Shown here: in pieces, positions 1-9,018 of the stretch
Layout of the letters: each line of letters starts with the position of its first letter
How positions within the stretch are numbered: the first letter of the stretch is position 1
Origin: Pedobacter steynii
Lineage (GTDB): Bacteria; Bacteroidota; Bacteroidia; Sphingobacteriales; Sphingobacteriaceae
Assembly (NCBI RefSeq): GCF_001721645.1
Contig: NZ_CP017141.1
Location: forward strand, 3,534,001-3,598,000
DNA length: 64,000 nt
Direction: 5' to 3'
Translations under genes and position numbers: made by a program
The notes under the pieces: generated by a model
Databases searched by the model: none
The model's input: the letters and a program-made list of their open reading frames with translations, nothing else
What the model was told of the DNA's origin: nothing

Positions 1-756
1 GTGCTCTATAAAAATGAGCCTAAGAAAATGGGCAGGTACACAGTTACTTATACCAGAGACACTACGGTTGCCCCAAATACCATATATACTTTAAACTTCA
101 AGGTTTACGATGAGGAAACTGGAAAACTGAAAGAGGATTTTGAATTGAACCCTCATGTGCAGGCAAATGAAAAAATGGGTCTGATTGCTTCTCCGGATAC
201 CAAACATTACCTGACCTATGATGTGTACACCCACATCACCAGTGCACCTGATAAAAAACAGGCAAACGGAAGTCATGAGGAGGATGCCAATCCGGAAGAA
301 AATTATAAAGCACCGAGAATCGTAAATGTAAGTACAGGGGATACCCTGCATACGAGTAGCGGAGTTATTACGGTTAAAGGGTTAAACAACCAGCCAAAAG
401 CGAAAAGCCTGGCATTAGCTCCAGGTGATCTTGCTGTAGGTTTACCACTGGAAGTGGTGGTGAACGGAAAGACTTATAAAACAGAGCCGATCTTCCTGGT
501 AAAAGGCAACAATACTTTCGATTTTGCACGTAATATTGACGACCTGGGATTGAGATTCAGGTTCACTAAAGTACTTCCTGATCAGCAAAAAGTAGAACTG
601 CAGGTTTTTGAAAAACCTCAGCAGGCCAAAGACTGGGTGGTATTTAAATCCATTGAATTTCCTTATATCAATTTGTATTGGGCAGGAACGATTGTCATGG
701 TGATCGGATTTTTACTTTCTATTTTCAGAAGGCAAAAAGAAGTTAAGACGGTTTAA
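1..756 (+). CDS. CcmF/CcsA-type cytochrome c assembly protein, C-terminal part
   Basis: The reading frame is open from the first base, so the 5' part lies outside the window. The 251 visible residues form a long soluble domain with a periplasmic look, then one membrane helix near residues 225-242 (YINLYWAGTIVMVIGFLLSI) and a short basic tail (FRRQKE). A large periplasmic segment closed by a final helix is how Bacteroidota CcmF-like haem-lyase subunits end. The family attaches haem to apocytochrome c at the outer face of the inner membrane. The next gene starts 5 bases downstream, so they may be co-transcribed. The missing N-terminal haem-handling WWD region would confirm the call. Confidence 0.6.
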   Translation: MLYKNEPKKMGRYTVTYTRDTTVAPNTIYTLNFKVYDEETGKLKEDFELNPHVQANEKMGLIASPDTKHYLTYDVYTHITSAPDKKQANGSHEEDANPEENYKAPRIVNVSTGDTLHTSSGVITVKGLNNQPKAKSLALAPGDLAVGLPLEVVVNGKTYKTEPIFLVKGNNTFDFARNIDDLGLRFRFTKVLPDQQKVELQVFEKPQQAKDWVVFKSIEFPYINLYWAGTIVMVIGFLLSIFRRQKEVKTV

Positions 757-761
757 ATCCT

Positions 762-1523
762 ATGAAAATAGTTTGTATAGGTTCGGGTAATGTAGCCACA
801 CACTTTTCCAATGCTTTTAAATCAGCCGGATCTGAGCTGGTTCAAATCTGGAGTAAAAATCCGGAACATGCTGCAGAACTGGCTATCAAAACCGGGGCTA
901 AGCCAATTGCCGATTTAAAGGAAATCGATAACAATGCTGATGTATACCTGATTGCAGTGAAGGATGATGCCATCGAAGAAGTAATCGCGCAGCTGAGCGC
1001 TGTCAAAGGAATGATCGTTCATACTTCCGGAGCTACGGATATTGATGTTTTTCCTGCCACCATTGCAAAATATGGGGTCTTATATCCATTGCAGACTTTC
1101 TCTAAACATAAAGCAATCGACTTTAATCAGGTGCCGCTTTGTATTGAGGCTAAAGATGAGGAGATATTAAAATCGTTAAAATCTATAGCGCTGATGCTGA
1201 GTCCGCTGGTGTATGAAGTGAATAGTGAAAAAAGAAGGATTTTACACCTCTCTGCTGTTTTTGCTTGTAATTTTGTGAACCATTTATATACCCTGAGCAA
1301 TGAAATCCTTCAAAGGAATGAACTGGATTTCGAAATTCTGAGGCCTCTGATTATGGAGACTGCGGAAAAAGTTCAAAACGCATTTCCTGTCGATGTACAA
1401 ACAGGACCGGCCATTCGTAACGACGAACAAACGATTACCAAACATAAAGAACTGTTGAGTAATATGCCTGAATTGAAGGATATCTACGAAACTTTAAGTA
1501 AAAGCATTAAAAAAACACATTAA
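762..1523 (+). CDS. Rossmann-fold/DUF2520 oxidoreductase-like protein
   Basis: The 253-residue protein opens with a dinucleotide-binding motif (CIGSGNVATHFSNAF, residues 5-19), followed by a Rossmann-like domain to about residue 120. The second half (about 130-250) is helical and matches the DUF2520 arrangement that follows an NADP-binding domain in ProC/F420-type oxidoreductase relatives. The substrate is unknown. It sits 5 bases after the CcmF-like gene and about 40 bases before the ferredoxin, on the same strand. The family call is good; no specific reaction can be assigned. Confidence 0.75.
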   Translation: MKIVCIGSGNVATHFSNAFKSAGSELVQIWSKNPEHAAELAIKTGAKPIADLKEIDNNADVYLIAVKDDAIEEVIAQLSAVKGMIVHTSGATDIDVFPATIAKYGVLYPLQTFSKHKAIDFNQVPLCIEAKDEEILKSLKSIALMLSPLVYEVNSEKRRILHLSAVFACNFVNHLYTLSNEILQRNELDFEILRPLIMETAEKVQNAFPVDVQTGPAIRNDEQTITKHKELLSNMPELKDIYETLSKSIKKTH

Positions 1524-1566
1524 TCATGTAATTGCGGTTTTTGGTGCTTATTTTTGAGACCTAATT

Positions 1567-1899
1567 ATGAGTATTTTTAAATTAAAGATAAATTTTGAAG
1601 AGCAGGGTAAAGAGCCAATTGAACTTCCTATCGCCGGAGGGGAATCAGTTCTTGATGTATGCCTTGATCACGGAATAGAATTACAACATAACTGCGGGGG
1701 GGTATGCGGTTGTAGTACCTGTCATGTGTATGTGAATAAGGGAATGGATGATATCCAGGAAATTTCCGATAAGGAAGAAGACTTTATTGATCGCGCGGTT
1801 CGTCCGAGAATTACTTCCAGACTGGGATGCCAGTGTGTGGTAGTGAACGGGGATATTGAAGTGACCATTCCTGACCAGTCCGAGTTTTTAGGCCATTAA
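1567..1899 (+). CDS. fdx: 2Fe-2S ferredoxin, adrenodoxin/Isc type
   Basis: A 110-residue ferredoxin with the CX5CX2C spacing in CGGVCGCSTC (about residues 43-52) and a fourth ligand in the C-terminal GCQC. The acidic stretch after the first cysteines (DDIQEISDKEEDF) is typical of vertebrate-type/Isc ferredoxins, which pass electrons during Fe-S cluster assembly. The iscX gene follows after 18 bases, which supports an Isc role. No iscS, iscU or hscA is adjacent, so the Isc genes are dispersed here. Confidence 0.88.
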   Translation: MSIFKLKINFEEQGKEPIELPIAGGESVLDVCLDHGIELQHNCGGVCGCSTCHVYVNKGMDDIQEISDKEEDFIDRAVRPRITSRLGCQCVVVNGDIEVTIPDQSEFLGH

Positions 1900-1917
1900 T
1901 TAACAAACAAACACTAT

Positions 1918-2160
1918 ATGCAAGATAAATTTGCTTTACCGATTTATTGGAACGACCACGAGGACATTGCTCAGGAATTATATGAGAAATTCGGGGACGA
2001 ATTCAATGAAGCCAAGATATACCGTATCAGGTTTACTGAATTATTGGAATGGGTACTAACCTTACCTAATTTTAAAGGAACCAGAGAAGAAAGTAATGAA
2101 GGCCACCTGGAGCAAATCCAGTCTGCCTGGGTTTATGAATGGAGAGATAACCAAGGCTAA
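1918..2160 (+). CDS. iscX: Fe-S cluster assembly protein IscX
   Basis: An 80-residue acidic protein of the usual IscX length with family landmarks: IYWNDHEDIAQELYEKF near residues 9-25, the RFTELLEWV segment and a closing AWVYEW. IscX binds IscS and iron and adjusts cysteine desulfurase activity. It lies between the ferredoxin and the kdsC-like gene, with 5 bases to the latter, in an apparent operon. Placement next to a 2Fe-2S ferredoxin resembles the end of the proteobacterial isc operon. Confidence 0.88.
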   Translation: MQDKFALPIYWNDHEDIAQELYEKFGDEFNEAKIYRIRFTELLEWVLTLPNFKGTREESNEGHLEQIQSAWVYEWRDNQG

Positions 2161-2165
2161 ACCTG

Positions 2166-2693
2166 ATGTTTCTGCAAAAACTTAAAGAAATTACCACATT
2201 TATATTTGATGTAGATGGTGTATTAACGAATGGTGATATCCTGGCCTCGGATTCGGGGGAGTTTTTGCGGACATTTAATATCAAAGATGGCTATGCCCTG
2301 CAACTCGCTGTGAAACGTGGATATCAGGTAGGTATCATTTCCGGTGGAAAAGGTCAGGCGATGCAAAAACGCTTTGAAGGCCTGGGTATTAAAGCGATCT
2401 TTCTGGGGGTTTCTGATAAAGTAACCGTATTGGAAAGTTATCTGGAAAAAATTCAGGTTAATACCAACCAGGTATTGTACATGGGAGATGACATCCCGGA
2501 TCTTAAAGTCATGAAGATGGTAGGCCTGCCTACCTGTCCGGCAGATGCTGTTCCGGAAATTAAAGCCATTTCTCAATATGTTTCTCCTTATACCGGAGGT
2601 AAAACTGCGGTTAGGGATGTGATTGAAAAGGTACTTCGTGTGCAGGAAAACTGGTTTGACGAACATCCTTCTGCAGCCGATTCCGGCAAATAA
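2166..2693 (+). CDS. kdsC: KdsC-type HAD phosphatase (Kdo-8-phosphate phosphatase)
   Basis: At 175 residues this is a C0-type HAD phosphatase of the length of KdsC. The nucleophile motif is FDVDGVLTNGD (about residues 14-24), motif II is the Ser in IISGG (about 58-62) and motif IV is GDDIPDL (about 106-112). KdsC removes phosphate from 3-deoxy-D-manno-octulosonate 8-phosphate for lipopolysaccharide core synthesis in the cytoplasm. The tail extends past the last core strand. Relatives act on other sugar acid phosphates, so the exact substrate is inferred. Confidence 0.8.
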   Translation: MFLQKLKEITTFIFDVDGVLTNGDILASDSGEFLRTFNIKDGYALQLAVKRGYQVGIISGGKGQAMQKRFEGLGIKAIFLGVSDKVTVLESYLEKIQVNTNQVLYMGDDIPDLKVMKMVGLPTCPADAVPEIKAISQYVSPYTGGKTAVRDVIEKVLRVQENWFDEHPSAADSGK

Positions 2694-2801
2694 TAGCTAT
2701 TTTTTTTTGTAACACCTATGTTACCTTTTGGGGATTAAACTAAATTCCCCGGGATTCCTCTAATCTTTAAAAAACAAGAAAAACAGAGTTAATAAAATCC
2801 T

Positions 2802-3206
2802 ATGAAAAAATTATTGATGATTTGCGGATTGTTATTCAGTGTAATTACATTCGCACAAGCCCAACAAGATGGTGGCCGTAAAATGAGGACCCCTGAAGAA
2901 AGAGCACAAAAGAATGCAGAAGGCCTGACTAAGAGATTAGGTCTGAACGATGATCAGAAAGCAAAGGCGACAGCCATCTTTCTGGAACAGGCAAATGCGG
3001 TAAACAAAGCACGTGAAGCAGGTTCAGACGATAAAGAAGCAAGAAGAGCTCAAATGAAACAGTTAAATGAAGATACTGATGCAAAGATTAATGCATTGCT
3101 GACTGAAGACCAGAAAAAAACTTACGAAACCTGGAAAGCAGAACGTAAAGATAAAATGAAAAGAGGTGGAAGAGGAGATGGTCAGAAATCTGACGGAAAC
3201 CGATAA
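2802..3206 (+). CDS. Small exported Spy/CpxP-like helical protein
   Basis: A 134-residue protein with a clear signal peptide (MKKLLMICGLLFSVITFAQA, cleavage near residue 20). The mature part is charged and helical and contains LTKRLGLNDDQKAKATAIF and LLTEDQKKTYETWK, which resemble the paired LTxxQ-type helices of Spy/CpxP-like periplasmic proteins. The C-terminus is Gly/Arg/Lys-rich. A periplasmic chaperone or stress role is only an analogy. It has a 108-base upstream gap and a strong hairpin terminator just after the stop. Confidence 0.6.
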   Translation: MKKLLMICGLLFSVITFAQAQQDGGRKMRTPEERAQKNAEGLTKRLGLNDDQKAKATAIFLEQANAVNKAREAGSDDKEARRAQMKQLNEDTDAKINALLTEDQKKTYETWKAERKDKMKRGGRGDGQKSDGNR

Positions 3207-3221
3207 AAAGCAATTAATACA

Positions 3222-3256
3222 AATAACAGAAGCGGCCTTTGGCCGCTTTTGTTATT
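3222..3256 (+). terminator. Rho-independent terminator after the Spy-like gene
   Basis: A 16-base arm (3222-3237) and its near-perfect complement (3241-3256) enclose a TTT loop. The core is AGCGGCC-TTT-GGCCGCT, with T-rich sequence after it. It lies 15 bases after the stop at 3206. A TATTTTTG box at 3253-3260 overlaps its right arm and could be the -7 element for maf. Confidence 0.85.
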
Positions 3257-3275
3257 TTTGCACAAATATTTAAAT

Positions 3276-3857
3276 ATGTATCAGCAAAGACTTCCTATTA
3301 TCCTGGCCTCCAAATCTCCACGGCGACAAGAATTGTTAAGCGCCATGAACCTCGATTTTAAAGTCGTATTGAAAGAAGTAGATGAGAGTTACCCGGATCA
3401 GCTTCTTCCTGCTGAAATTGCAGTGTATATTGCTGAAAAGAAAGCAAAAGCTTTTGATGAAGATAGTAAAGGAAGCATTATTGTAACTGCGGATACCATT
3501 GTGGCCTATAACGGAGAAATTCTTGGCAAACCGGAAGATGCACACCATGCAACAGAAATGCTGACTAAACTTTCAGGAACCAACCACCAGGTATATACCG
3601 GTGTCAGCTTAATCTGTAACGGAAAAATGCGTTCCTTTTATGACACTACCGAAGTTTTCTTCAATACCTTAAGTCAGGAGCAAATCAGCTATTACATCAA
3701 AAATTATAATCCAATGGATAAAGCAGGAGCTTATGGAATTCAGGATTGGATTGGTCTCATCGCTGTAGAAAAAATAATCGGTTCTTATACCAATGTCATG
3801 GGATTGCCTACAGAAAAACTGTATAAAGTCCTGGCCGACAATACCTGGTTACTTTAG
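3276..3857 (+). CDS. maf: Maf-like nucleoside triphosphate pyrophosphatase
   Basis: The ATG at 3276 is preferred; an upstream in-frame TTG at 3249 lies inside the terminator arm. The protein opens with the Maf signature ILASKSPRRQELL and keeps the ADTIV and KPEDAHHA motifs. Maf/YhdE proteins hydrolyse dTTP, UTP or modified nucleotides and have been linked to septum inhibition. The 193-residue length is normal. Its 3' end overlaps that of the convergent ppx-like gene by 9 bases. Confidence 0.88.
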   Translation: MYQQRLPIILASKSPRRQELLSAMNLDFKVVLKEVDESYPDQLLPAEIAVYIAEKKAKAFDEDSKGSIIVTADTIVAYNGEILGKPEDAHHATEMLTKLSGTNHQVYTGVSLICNGKMRSFYDTTEVFFNTLSQEQISYYIKNYNPMDKAGAYGIQDWIGLIAVEKIIGSYTNVMGLPTEKLYKVLADNTWLL

Positions 3858-4760
3858 GGGCTGAAGATCTGCCAGTACGCCCATCTTCAGGTCGTAGGTA
3901 GATAAACTAAGTTGTTCGATATTTCCCACGGAAAGAATGTAATCGGTCAGAATAGAAGCCATAACAATCATATCTACCCTTAAGCGGATAAGGCCTGGCA
4001 TCTTTTCCCTTTCGGTATGACTGGATGCAATGAAAGTAGCAGATAATACTTTATAGGCAGGTATGCTGATCGGATAGTACTTGATTTCCTTAAGGTTTAA
4101 CTCCGGATATAAGATGCCCGCAAAGGTCTCAAAAGCGCCCGCTGAGCCAATTAAATGCTGGGGTTGATATAAGTTCAATACTTCTTTTAAATCGCCTAAT
4201 TCCCCATCTAAATGGCGAATAATGTCCTGTTGGTCTTCTGCGGTAATCGGATCAGAATGGAAGAATGCCTGCATGAGACGTGCAGCCCCGATATTATAGC
4301 TTTTTTTCCATAATAGTTCTTCCTGATTGCAGAGGATAAATTCTGTACTCCCTCCTCCGATATCCATTATCAGAGCAGTCTGATCGATTACTCCCGTAGC
4401 CCTGACCCCTTTAAAAATGTATGCGGCTTCTTCATCGCCACTAATTACGTTGATGTCTATTCCTGCATAATTTTTGGCTGCCTTGACAAAATTAATCCCG
4501 TTTTCCGCACTTCGTATAGCAGAGGTAGCGGTCGCTTTTACGAGGTCCACCTGATGTTCCTTAATAATCAGGCTAAATTTTTCAAGGGCCAGGAGGCCTC
4601 TTTCGAAAGCCTCCTGAATGATGAAATTCTCATTAATTTTCCCTTCACCAAGTCTTACAGGAAGATTGGTCTTATAACATATCCTGGTTTCCTGCGGTGT
4701 AAGTTCCGCAATGATCAGGTGGAAGGTATTTGTTCCAAGGTCAATAACAGCAACCTTCAT
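3849..4760 (-). CDS. Ppx/GppA-family phosphatase
   Basis: A 303-residue protein of the actin/hexokinase-like Ppx/GppA superfamily. The first phosphate-binding motif is IDLGTNTFHLII (residues 6-17) and the second glycine-rich motif is MDIGGGSTEFILC (about 132-144). Family members cleave inorganic polyphosphate or pppGpp. The length matches the short form without the C-terminal HD-like domain. It follows the ABC permease after 5 bases, as the last gene of the minus-strand unit 7017-3849. Confidence 0.85.
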   Translation of the reverse strand: MKVAVIDLGTNTFHLIIAELTPQETRICYKTNLPVRLGEGKINENFIIQEAFERGLLALEKFSLIIKEHQVDLVKATATSAIRSAENGINFVKAAKNYAGIDINVISGDEEAAYIFKGVRATGVIDQTALIMDIGGGSTEFILCNQEELLWKKSYNIGAARLMQAFFHSDPITAEDQQDIIRHLDGELGDLKEVLNLYQPQHLIGSAGAFETFAGILYPELNLKEIKYYPISIPAYKVLSATFIASSHTEREKMPGLIRLRVDMIVMASILTDYILSVGNIEQLSLSTYDLKMGVLADLQPLK

Positions 4761-4765
4761 GTAAT

Positions 4766-6106
4766 TTAATTTTTATAGGTAAACCACTTTATCATTTCTT
4801 TCAGACTGGTCTTTTTACCGTACATTAAGATACCTACTCTGTAAATTCTGGAGGCCAGCCAAACGGTACCAATGAATCCGAAAATCAGAATCAGCATAGA
4901 TAGTGCCAATTGCCAGTCCGGAACACCATAAGGCAGGCGTACCACCATAGCGATAGGAGAGGTAAACGGAATCATGGATAGCCAGAAAGCAATTGGCCCG
5001 TAAGGATCATTGGTTACTACACTTAAGGAAAGTGCATAACCAACCAGTAAAGGCATCATTACCGGCATCATGAACTGCTGGGTTTCCGTCTCCGAATCTA
5101 CGGCCGAACCAATGGCTGCATAGAGTGCACTGTAAAATAAGTAGCCACCAATAAAGAAGAAAATAAAAACCAGGATAATTTTAGTCAGATCTAAACTGGC
5201 CAGACTTTTCTGCATAGCCAGTACCGGACTGTCTGCCTGACTATTCATTCCGGCTGAAATACTCGTCCCATCTTTTGCTTTAACAGCCGCTGAAGCAACG
5301 GCAGTCTGTTGAAGGGTATCTTTGCCCACAAAAGCAGTTACTGCAAGCGTGGAAATCGATGCGGTAAGGACAATCCAGAGTATAAACTGAGTGAGACCTA
5401 CGAGTGCAATCCCGATGATCTTACCCATCATCAGCTGGAAGGGTTTTACGGAAGAAATCATCACTTCTATGATCCTGCTGGTTTTCTCTTCAATCACCCC
5501 GCGCATTACCTGAATTCCGTATAAGAGAATAAACATAAACATCAATATGCCGGCTGCGGTACCGATAATCGTGCTGGCGCCTGCACTGGAATCTTCTTCT
5601 TTTCCTGTCTCACCGATTTTTTTAGTGTCAATATTCACATCCGTCTTTAATCCATCCAGATCGGTCTGGGAAATACCGGAGGCTTTTAATTTCTGCGTAC
5701 GGATCAGTTCTTCAATATCTCCGGATACCCGGTTGCTGAGCGAAAGTCCGGCCTGTTTATTGCCAATCAGCTGTATTCCTTTTGGAGAATTGATGCTGAA
5801 TTCCGGAAGGTAAAGAATATAGTCGTATTTCGCGGTCTTTAATGAAGCCTTCATCTCTTCGAGCGATTCGCTGACATAGGTATAACCTATATTTTTTGTA
5901 GGATTTAATTTTTCGGTTAAGGACTTGTTATGGTTAACTACAGCAACTTTATTGAACGTTCCCTTTACGCCCTGAATGGAAAAGTATATAATCAGGCCAT
6001 AAAAACCGGCGATGATAAGGGGGGTGATTAAAGTCATGATGATGAACGACTTCTTTTTTACCCTGGATAAGTATTCTCTTTGTATAATGAGTAAGATTTT
6101 GTTCAT
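4766..6106 (-). CDS. ABC-2 type exporter permease, NatB-like
   Basis: A 446-residue membrane protein. Its first helix is at about residues 22-45, a large extracytoplasmic loop follows to about 185, and several helices fill the rest. The N-terminal IQREYLSRVKKKSFIIMTLITPLI and the VMRGVIEEKTSRIIEVMISSV region are typical of NatB/ABC-2 permeases. It probably works with the ATPase encoded 5 bases upstream (6112-7017). The exported substrate is unknown: NatAB exports Na+ in Bacillus, but this subfamily is broad. Confidence 0.85.
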   Translation of the reverse strand: MNKILLIIQREYLSRVKKKSFIIMTLITPLIIAGFYGLIIYFSIQGVKGTFNKVAVVNHNKSLTEKLNPTKNIGYTYVSESLEEMKASLKTAKYDYILYLPEFSINSPKGIQLIGNKQAGLSLSNRVSGDIEELIRTQKLKASGISQTDLDGLKTDVNIDTKKIGETGKEEDSSAGASTIIGTAAGILMFMFILLYGIQVMRGVIEEKTSRIIEVMISSVKPFQLMMGKIIGIALVGLTQFILWIVLTASISTLAVTAFVGKDTLQQTAVASAAVKAKDGTSISAGMNSQADSPVLAMQKSLASLDLTKIILVFIFFFIGGYLFYSALYAAIGSAVDSETETQQFMMPVMMPLLVGYALSLSVVTNDPYGPIAFWLSMIPFTSPIAMVVRLPYGVPDWQLALSMLILIFGFIGTVWLASRIYRVGILMYGKKTSLKEMIKWFTYKN

Positions 6107-6111
6107 GGCTG

Positions 6112-7017
6112 TTAGTCTTGTTGTTTTACTTTTTGAATGAAAATGTCGTTCATCGTAGGGATCACTTCATCCAGACGGTTAATGGATACGTGTGGAAGTA
6201 ATGCCGACAATACCTGGTTGGTGTGCTGCTGTTCCCGGATTTTGATCTTTAGCCTGGTTTTACCTTTCATGGTTTCCATTTGCAATACTTCAAAGAGTTC
6301 TTTTGATTGCTCGATATTATACTCACCTTCATATTCCAGCCAGTAGGTTTGGTTACGATATTGCTCTCTGATTTCTTTAACCGGGCCATCCAATATTTTT
6401 TTGGAATGATGGATCAGCGCAATGTTGTCACAAAGTTCTTCAACGGATTCCATTCTATGAGTAGAAAAGATGAAGGTGGCGCCTTCTTTATTGAGTTCCA
6501 GAATCTCATTCTTAATAATGTCTGCATTTACGGGATCAAAGCCGGAGAAGGGTTCGTCCAGAATAATCAGCTCTGGCTTATGAAGAACCGTTGCCACAAA
6601 CTGTACCTTTTGCTGCATTCCTTTACTCAGGTCTTCTACTTTTTTACTCCACCAGTCGGCCATTTCCAGTTTTTCAAACCAAAATCTGATTCTTTTGGTC
6701 GCCTCAGCTGTACTTAGCCCTTTTAGTTTGGCGAGGTATAAAACCTGTTCCCCGATCTCCATTTTCTTGTATAAGCCCCTTTCTTCCGGCAAATAGCCAA
6801 TCTGAGAGATGTGATCTACATTAAGGCGTTCTCCGTTGAATAATACTTCTCCGCTATCGGGACCGGTAATTTGAGTGATGATTCTGATCAGGGAAGTTTT
6901 TCCTGCACCATTAGGTCCAAGAAGACCAAATATTTTGCCTTTTTCTACCTGCAGACTGACGTCGTCCAATGCGCGGTGGCTCGCGTATTGTTTAACAATA
7001 TTCTTTATAATTAGCAT
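6112..7017 (-). CDS. ABC transporter ATP-binding protein, NatA-like
   Basis: A 301-residue ATPase with Walker A GPNGAGKTS (about residues 34-42), a signature loop LSKGMQQKV (about 130-138) and Walker B LIILDEPF (about 151-158). About 75 residues beyond the nucleotide-binding domain form the tail seen in ABC-2 exporter ATPases. It is the first gene of a tight three-gene unit with the permease and the Ppx-like phosphatase. The dnaJ terminator separates it from the upstream dnaJ gene. Confidence 0.88.
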   Translation of the reverse strand: MLIIKNIVKQYASHRALDDVSLQVEKGKIFGLLGPNGAGKTSLIRIITQITGPDSGEVLFNGERLNVDHISQIGYLPEERGLYKKMEIGEQVLYLAKLKGLSTAEATKRIRFWFEKLEMADWWSKKVEDLSKGMQQKVQFVATVLHKPELIILDEPFSGFDPVNADIIKNEILELNKEGATFIFSTHRMESVEELCDNIALIHHSKKILDGPVKEIREQYRNQTYWLEYEGEYNIEQSKELFEVLQMETMKGKTRLKIKIREQQHTNQVLSALLPHVSINRLDEVIPTMNDIFIQKVKQQD

Positions 7018-7115
7018 TTCTTAGTTTTATTAGTCTTCAATTAGTATCGCATCCTTTCAAAATGTTACTGATTTTGTAATAATAATTTTAAATACAAAAA
7101 AATATGGTCAATAAA

Positions 7116-7138
7116 AAAGCCACCCATTGGGTGGCTTT
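7116..7138 (-). terminator. Terminator of the grpE-dnaJ unit
   Basis: A perfect 10-bp stem, GGGTGGCTTT pairing with AAAGCCACCC around a 3-base loop. Read on the minus strand, the second arm runs directly into a T-tract. It begins 20 bases past the dnaJ stop at 7158. The following intergenic stretch to 7017 would contain the promoter of the ABC exporter genes, but no clear -7 box was found. Confidence 0.85.
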
Positions 7139-7157
7139 AAATATTCAGTGGAATTAA

Positions 7158-8330
7158 TTACTCAAAATATTCTTTCATCTTCTCAAAGAAGCTTTTATCA
7201 TTCTTTCCTGGCTGTGGTTTAAAATTCGGAGATTCCCGCAATTTCTCCAGCATACTTCTTTCTTCCGAGCTCAACGCTTTAGGTGTCCAGATATTGATGT
7301 GGATAATCTGATCACCACGGTGATAAGAATTGATTTCAGGAAGACCTTTACCTTTTAAACGCAACAATTTGCCACTTTGGGTACCTGGTTCGATCTTGAT
7401 TTTTGCTTTACCGTCGATAGTAGGTACTTCGGCACTATAACCTAAGGCCGCATCGATGATTGAAACATGCAGGTCGTAAACTACATTGTTTCCTTCGCGT
7501 TTCAGGGTTTCGTGAGCAACCTCTTCAATCAGGATGATCAGATCTCCCGGAATTCCTCCATTAGGGGCAGCATTACCTTTTCCGCTCATGCTCAGCTGCA
7601 TGCCATCACTTACACCCGCAGGGATGTTAATGGCAATGGTTTCTTCACCGCGAACGATACCTTCACCATGACAGGAAGTACATTTAGCCGTAATCTGCGA
7701 ACCGCTACCGTTACAGGTAGGGCAGGTAGAGGTGGTTTGCATCTGGCCCAATATGGTATTGGTTACCCTGCGCACCGCACCGCTTCCCCCGCAAGTCTGA
7801 CAGGTGCTTACCGAGTTACGGTCTTTCGCACCTGATCCATCGCAGGTTTTACAAGTGATCTGTTTATTTACTTTAATTTTCTTTTCTGTACCGTTGGCAA
7901 TTTCTTCCAGAGTAAGTTTTACTTTGATGCGCAGGTTTGTGCCTTTTGCCACACGTCTGCCACCACGAGATTGCTGACCGCCGCCGCCAAAGAAGCTATC
8001 GAATGGACTACCGCCACCACCACCAAAGATATCGCCAAACTGGCTGAAGATATCTTCCATGTTCATGCCGCCGCCGCCATATCCGCCACCGTTACCTGAA
8101 GCGCCGCCTACACCCGCATGGCCATAATGGTCATAACGCTGCTTTTTCTCCGGATTACTTAAAATCTCGTAAGCTTCAGCTGCTTCCTTAAACTTATCCT
8201 CAGCTGTCTTGTCGTTAGGATTCTTATCCGGGTGAAACTTGATGGCCAGTTTACGATAAGCCTTTTTTATCTCTTCAGCGGATGAACTCTTGGATACACC
8301 AAGCACATCATAATAATCTCTTTTGCTCAT
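7158..8330 (-). CDS. dnaJ: Chaperone DnaJ
   Basis: A full-length 390-residue class A DnaJ. The J domain (residues 1-70) carries HPD in [11 protein letters not shown] Gly/Phe-rich linker with several GGGG runs spans about 75-125. Four zinc-binding repeats follow ([32 protein letters not shown]), then the substrate-binding C-terminal domains. It stimulates DnaK ATPase and delivers unfolded clients. It lies 6 bases after grpE; dnaK is not in the window. Confidence 0.97.
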   Translation of the reverse strand: MSKRDYYDVLGVSKSSSAEEIKKAYRKLAIKFHPDKNPNDKTAEDKFKEAAEAYEILSNPEKKQRYDHYGHAGVGGASGNGGGYGGGGMNMEDIFSQFGDIFGGGGGSPFDSFFGGGGQQSRGGRRVAKGTNLRIKVKLTLEEIANGTEKKIKVNKQITCKTCDGSGAKDRNSVSTCQTCGGSGAVRRVTNTILGQMQTTSTCPTCNGSGSQITAKCTSCHGEGIVRGEETIAINIPAGVSDGMQLSMSGKGNAAPNGGIPGDLIILIEEVAHETLKREGNNVVYDLHVSIIDAALGYSAEVPTIDGKAKIKIEPGTQSGKLLRLKGKGLPEINSYHRGDQIIHINIWTPKALSSEERSMLEKLRESPNFKPQPGKNDKSFFEKMKEYFE

Positions 8331-8336
8331 AAAATA

Positions 8337-8918
8337 TTAACTACCTACTACAACCTTGGCAAAGCGTATTACCTTGTCGTTTAAAGTGTAACCTTTTTCT
8401 AACTCGTCTATAACTTTTCCTTTCATTTCCTCATTCGGGGCAGGAATTTTTGTTATCGCTTCATGAAGGTCTGTATCGAAAGGAGTGTTGATGCTCTCCA
8501 TCTCTTTCAGGCCTTTCTGTCCTAATACGCTCTTTAATTTATGGTGAACCAAAGCAATGCCTTCGCGAATCGGGTTGATGTCCGTTGCAGCATCCATGGC
8601 TTTATTGGCACGGTCAAAATCATCTAATACCGGAAGCAAAGATACAATCACGTCTTTACCTGCAGTTTGTAAAAGCTCTACACGTTCTTTCTGAGTACGA
8701 CGTTTATAGTTGTCAAACTCCGCAAATAAGCGTAGATATTTATCATTTAAAGCAGCAACTTCTTGTTGTAATTTTTCCTCAACAGAGATTTCTGGTTGAA
8801 CTTCTTCAGTTGAAGCGGCATCTGCACTTTCTTCGGCTTGCTCGCTGGTTACCTGCTCATCAGCAGTATTTTCCACAATAGGATCTTCGATGTCGTTTTT
8901 TTTCTTCTTGCTAAACAT
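8337..8918 (-). CDS. grpE: Nucleotide exchange factor GrpE
   Basis: A 193-residue GrpE. An acidic, low-complexity N-terminus (about 1-45) leads into a long coiled coil (about 48-105, with LRLFAEFDNYKRRTQKER) and a C-terminal beta domain ending in NDKVIRFAKVVVG. GrpE releases ADP from DnaK. It starts the grpE-dnaJ unit. A long inverted repeat lies about 54-100 bases upstream of its start and may be a heat-shock control element or the terminator of the upstream ATPase gene. Confidence 0.96.
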   Translation of the reverse strand: MFSKKKKNDIEDPIVENTADEQVTSEQAEESADAASTEEVQPEISVEEKLQQEVAALNDKYLRLFAEFDNYKRRTQKERVELLQTAGKDVIVSLLPVLDDFDRANKAMDAATDINPIREGIALVHHKLKSVLGQKGLKEMESINTPFDTDLHEAITKIPAPNEEMKGKVIDELEKGYTLNDKVIRFAKVVVGS

Positions 8919-8971
8919 GGTATAGTAGAATTTTCGGATCTGAACTCAAAAGCTTTGCCAATGAATAATAT

Positions 8972-9018
8972 CCGCCATGCTGTCAGCTTTAAATGAAAAA
9001 GACTGACCAGAATGGCGG
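8972..9018. promoter_or_regulatory. Long imperfect inverted repeat upstream of grpE
   Basis: The arms 8972-8986 (CCGCCATGCTGTCAG) and 9003-9018 (CTGACCAGAATGGCGG) are nearly complementary, with a 16-base spacer that can pair a few bases more. No T-tract follows on either strand, so it is not a standard terminator. It stands 29 bases past the FtsE-like stop and 54 bases before grpE. A further CTGACA half-site occurs on the minus strand near 9033, suggesting a protein-binding site as an alternative. Confidence 0.5.

Noticed and set aside
2700..2801. Small hairpins GTAACA/TGTTAC and GGGGA/TCCCC before the Spy-like gene as riboswitch
   Set aside because: The stems are short and no known riboswitch core is visible.
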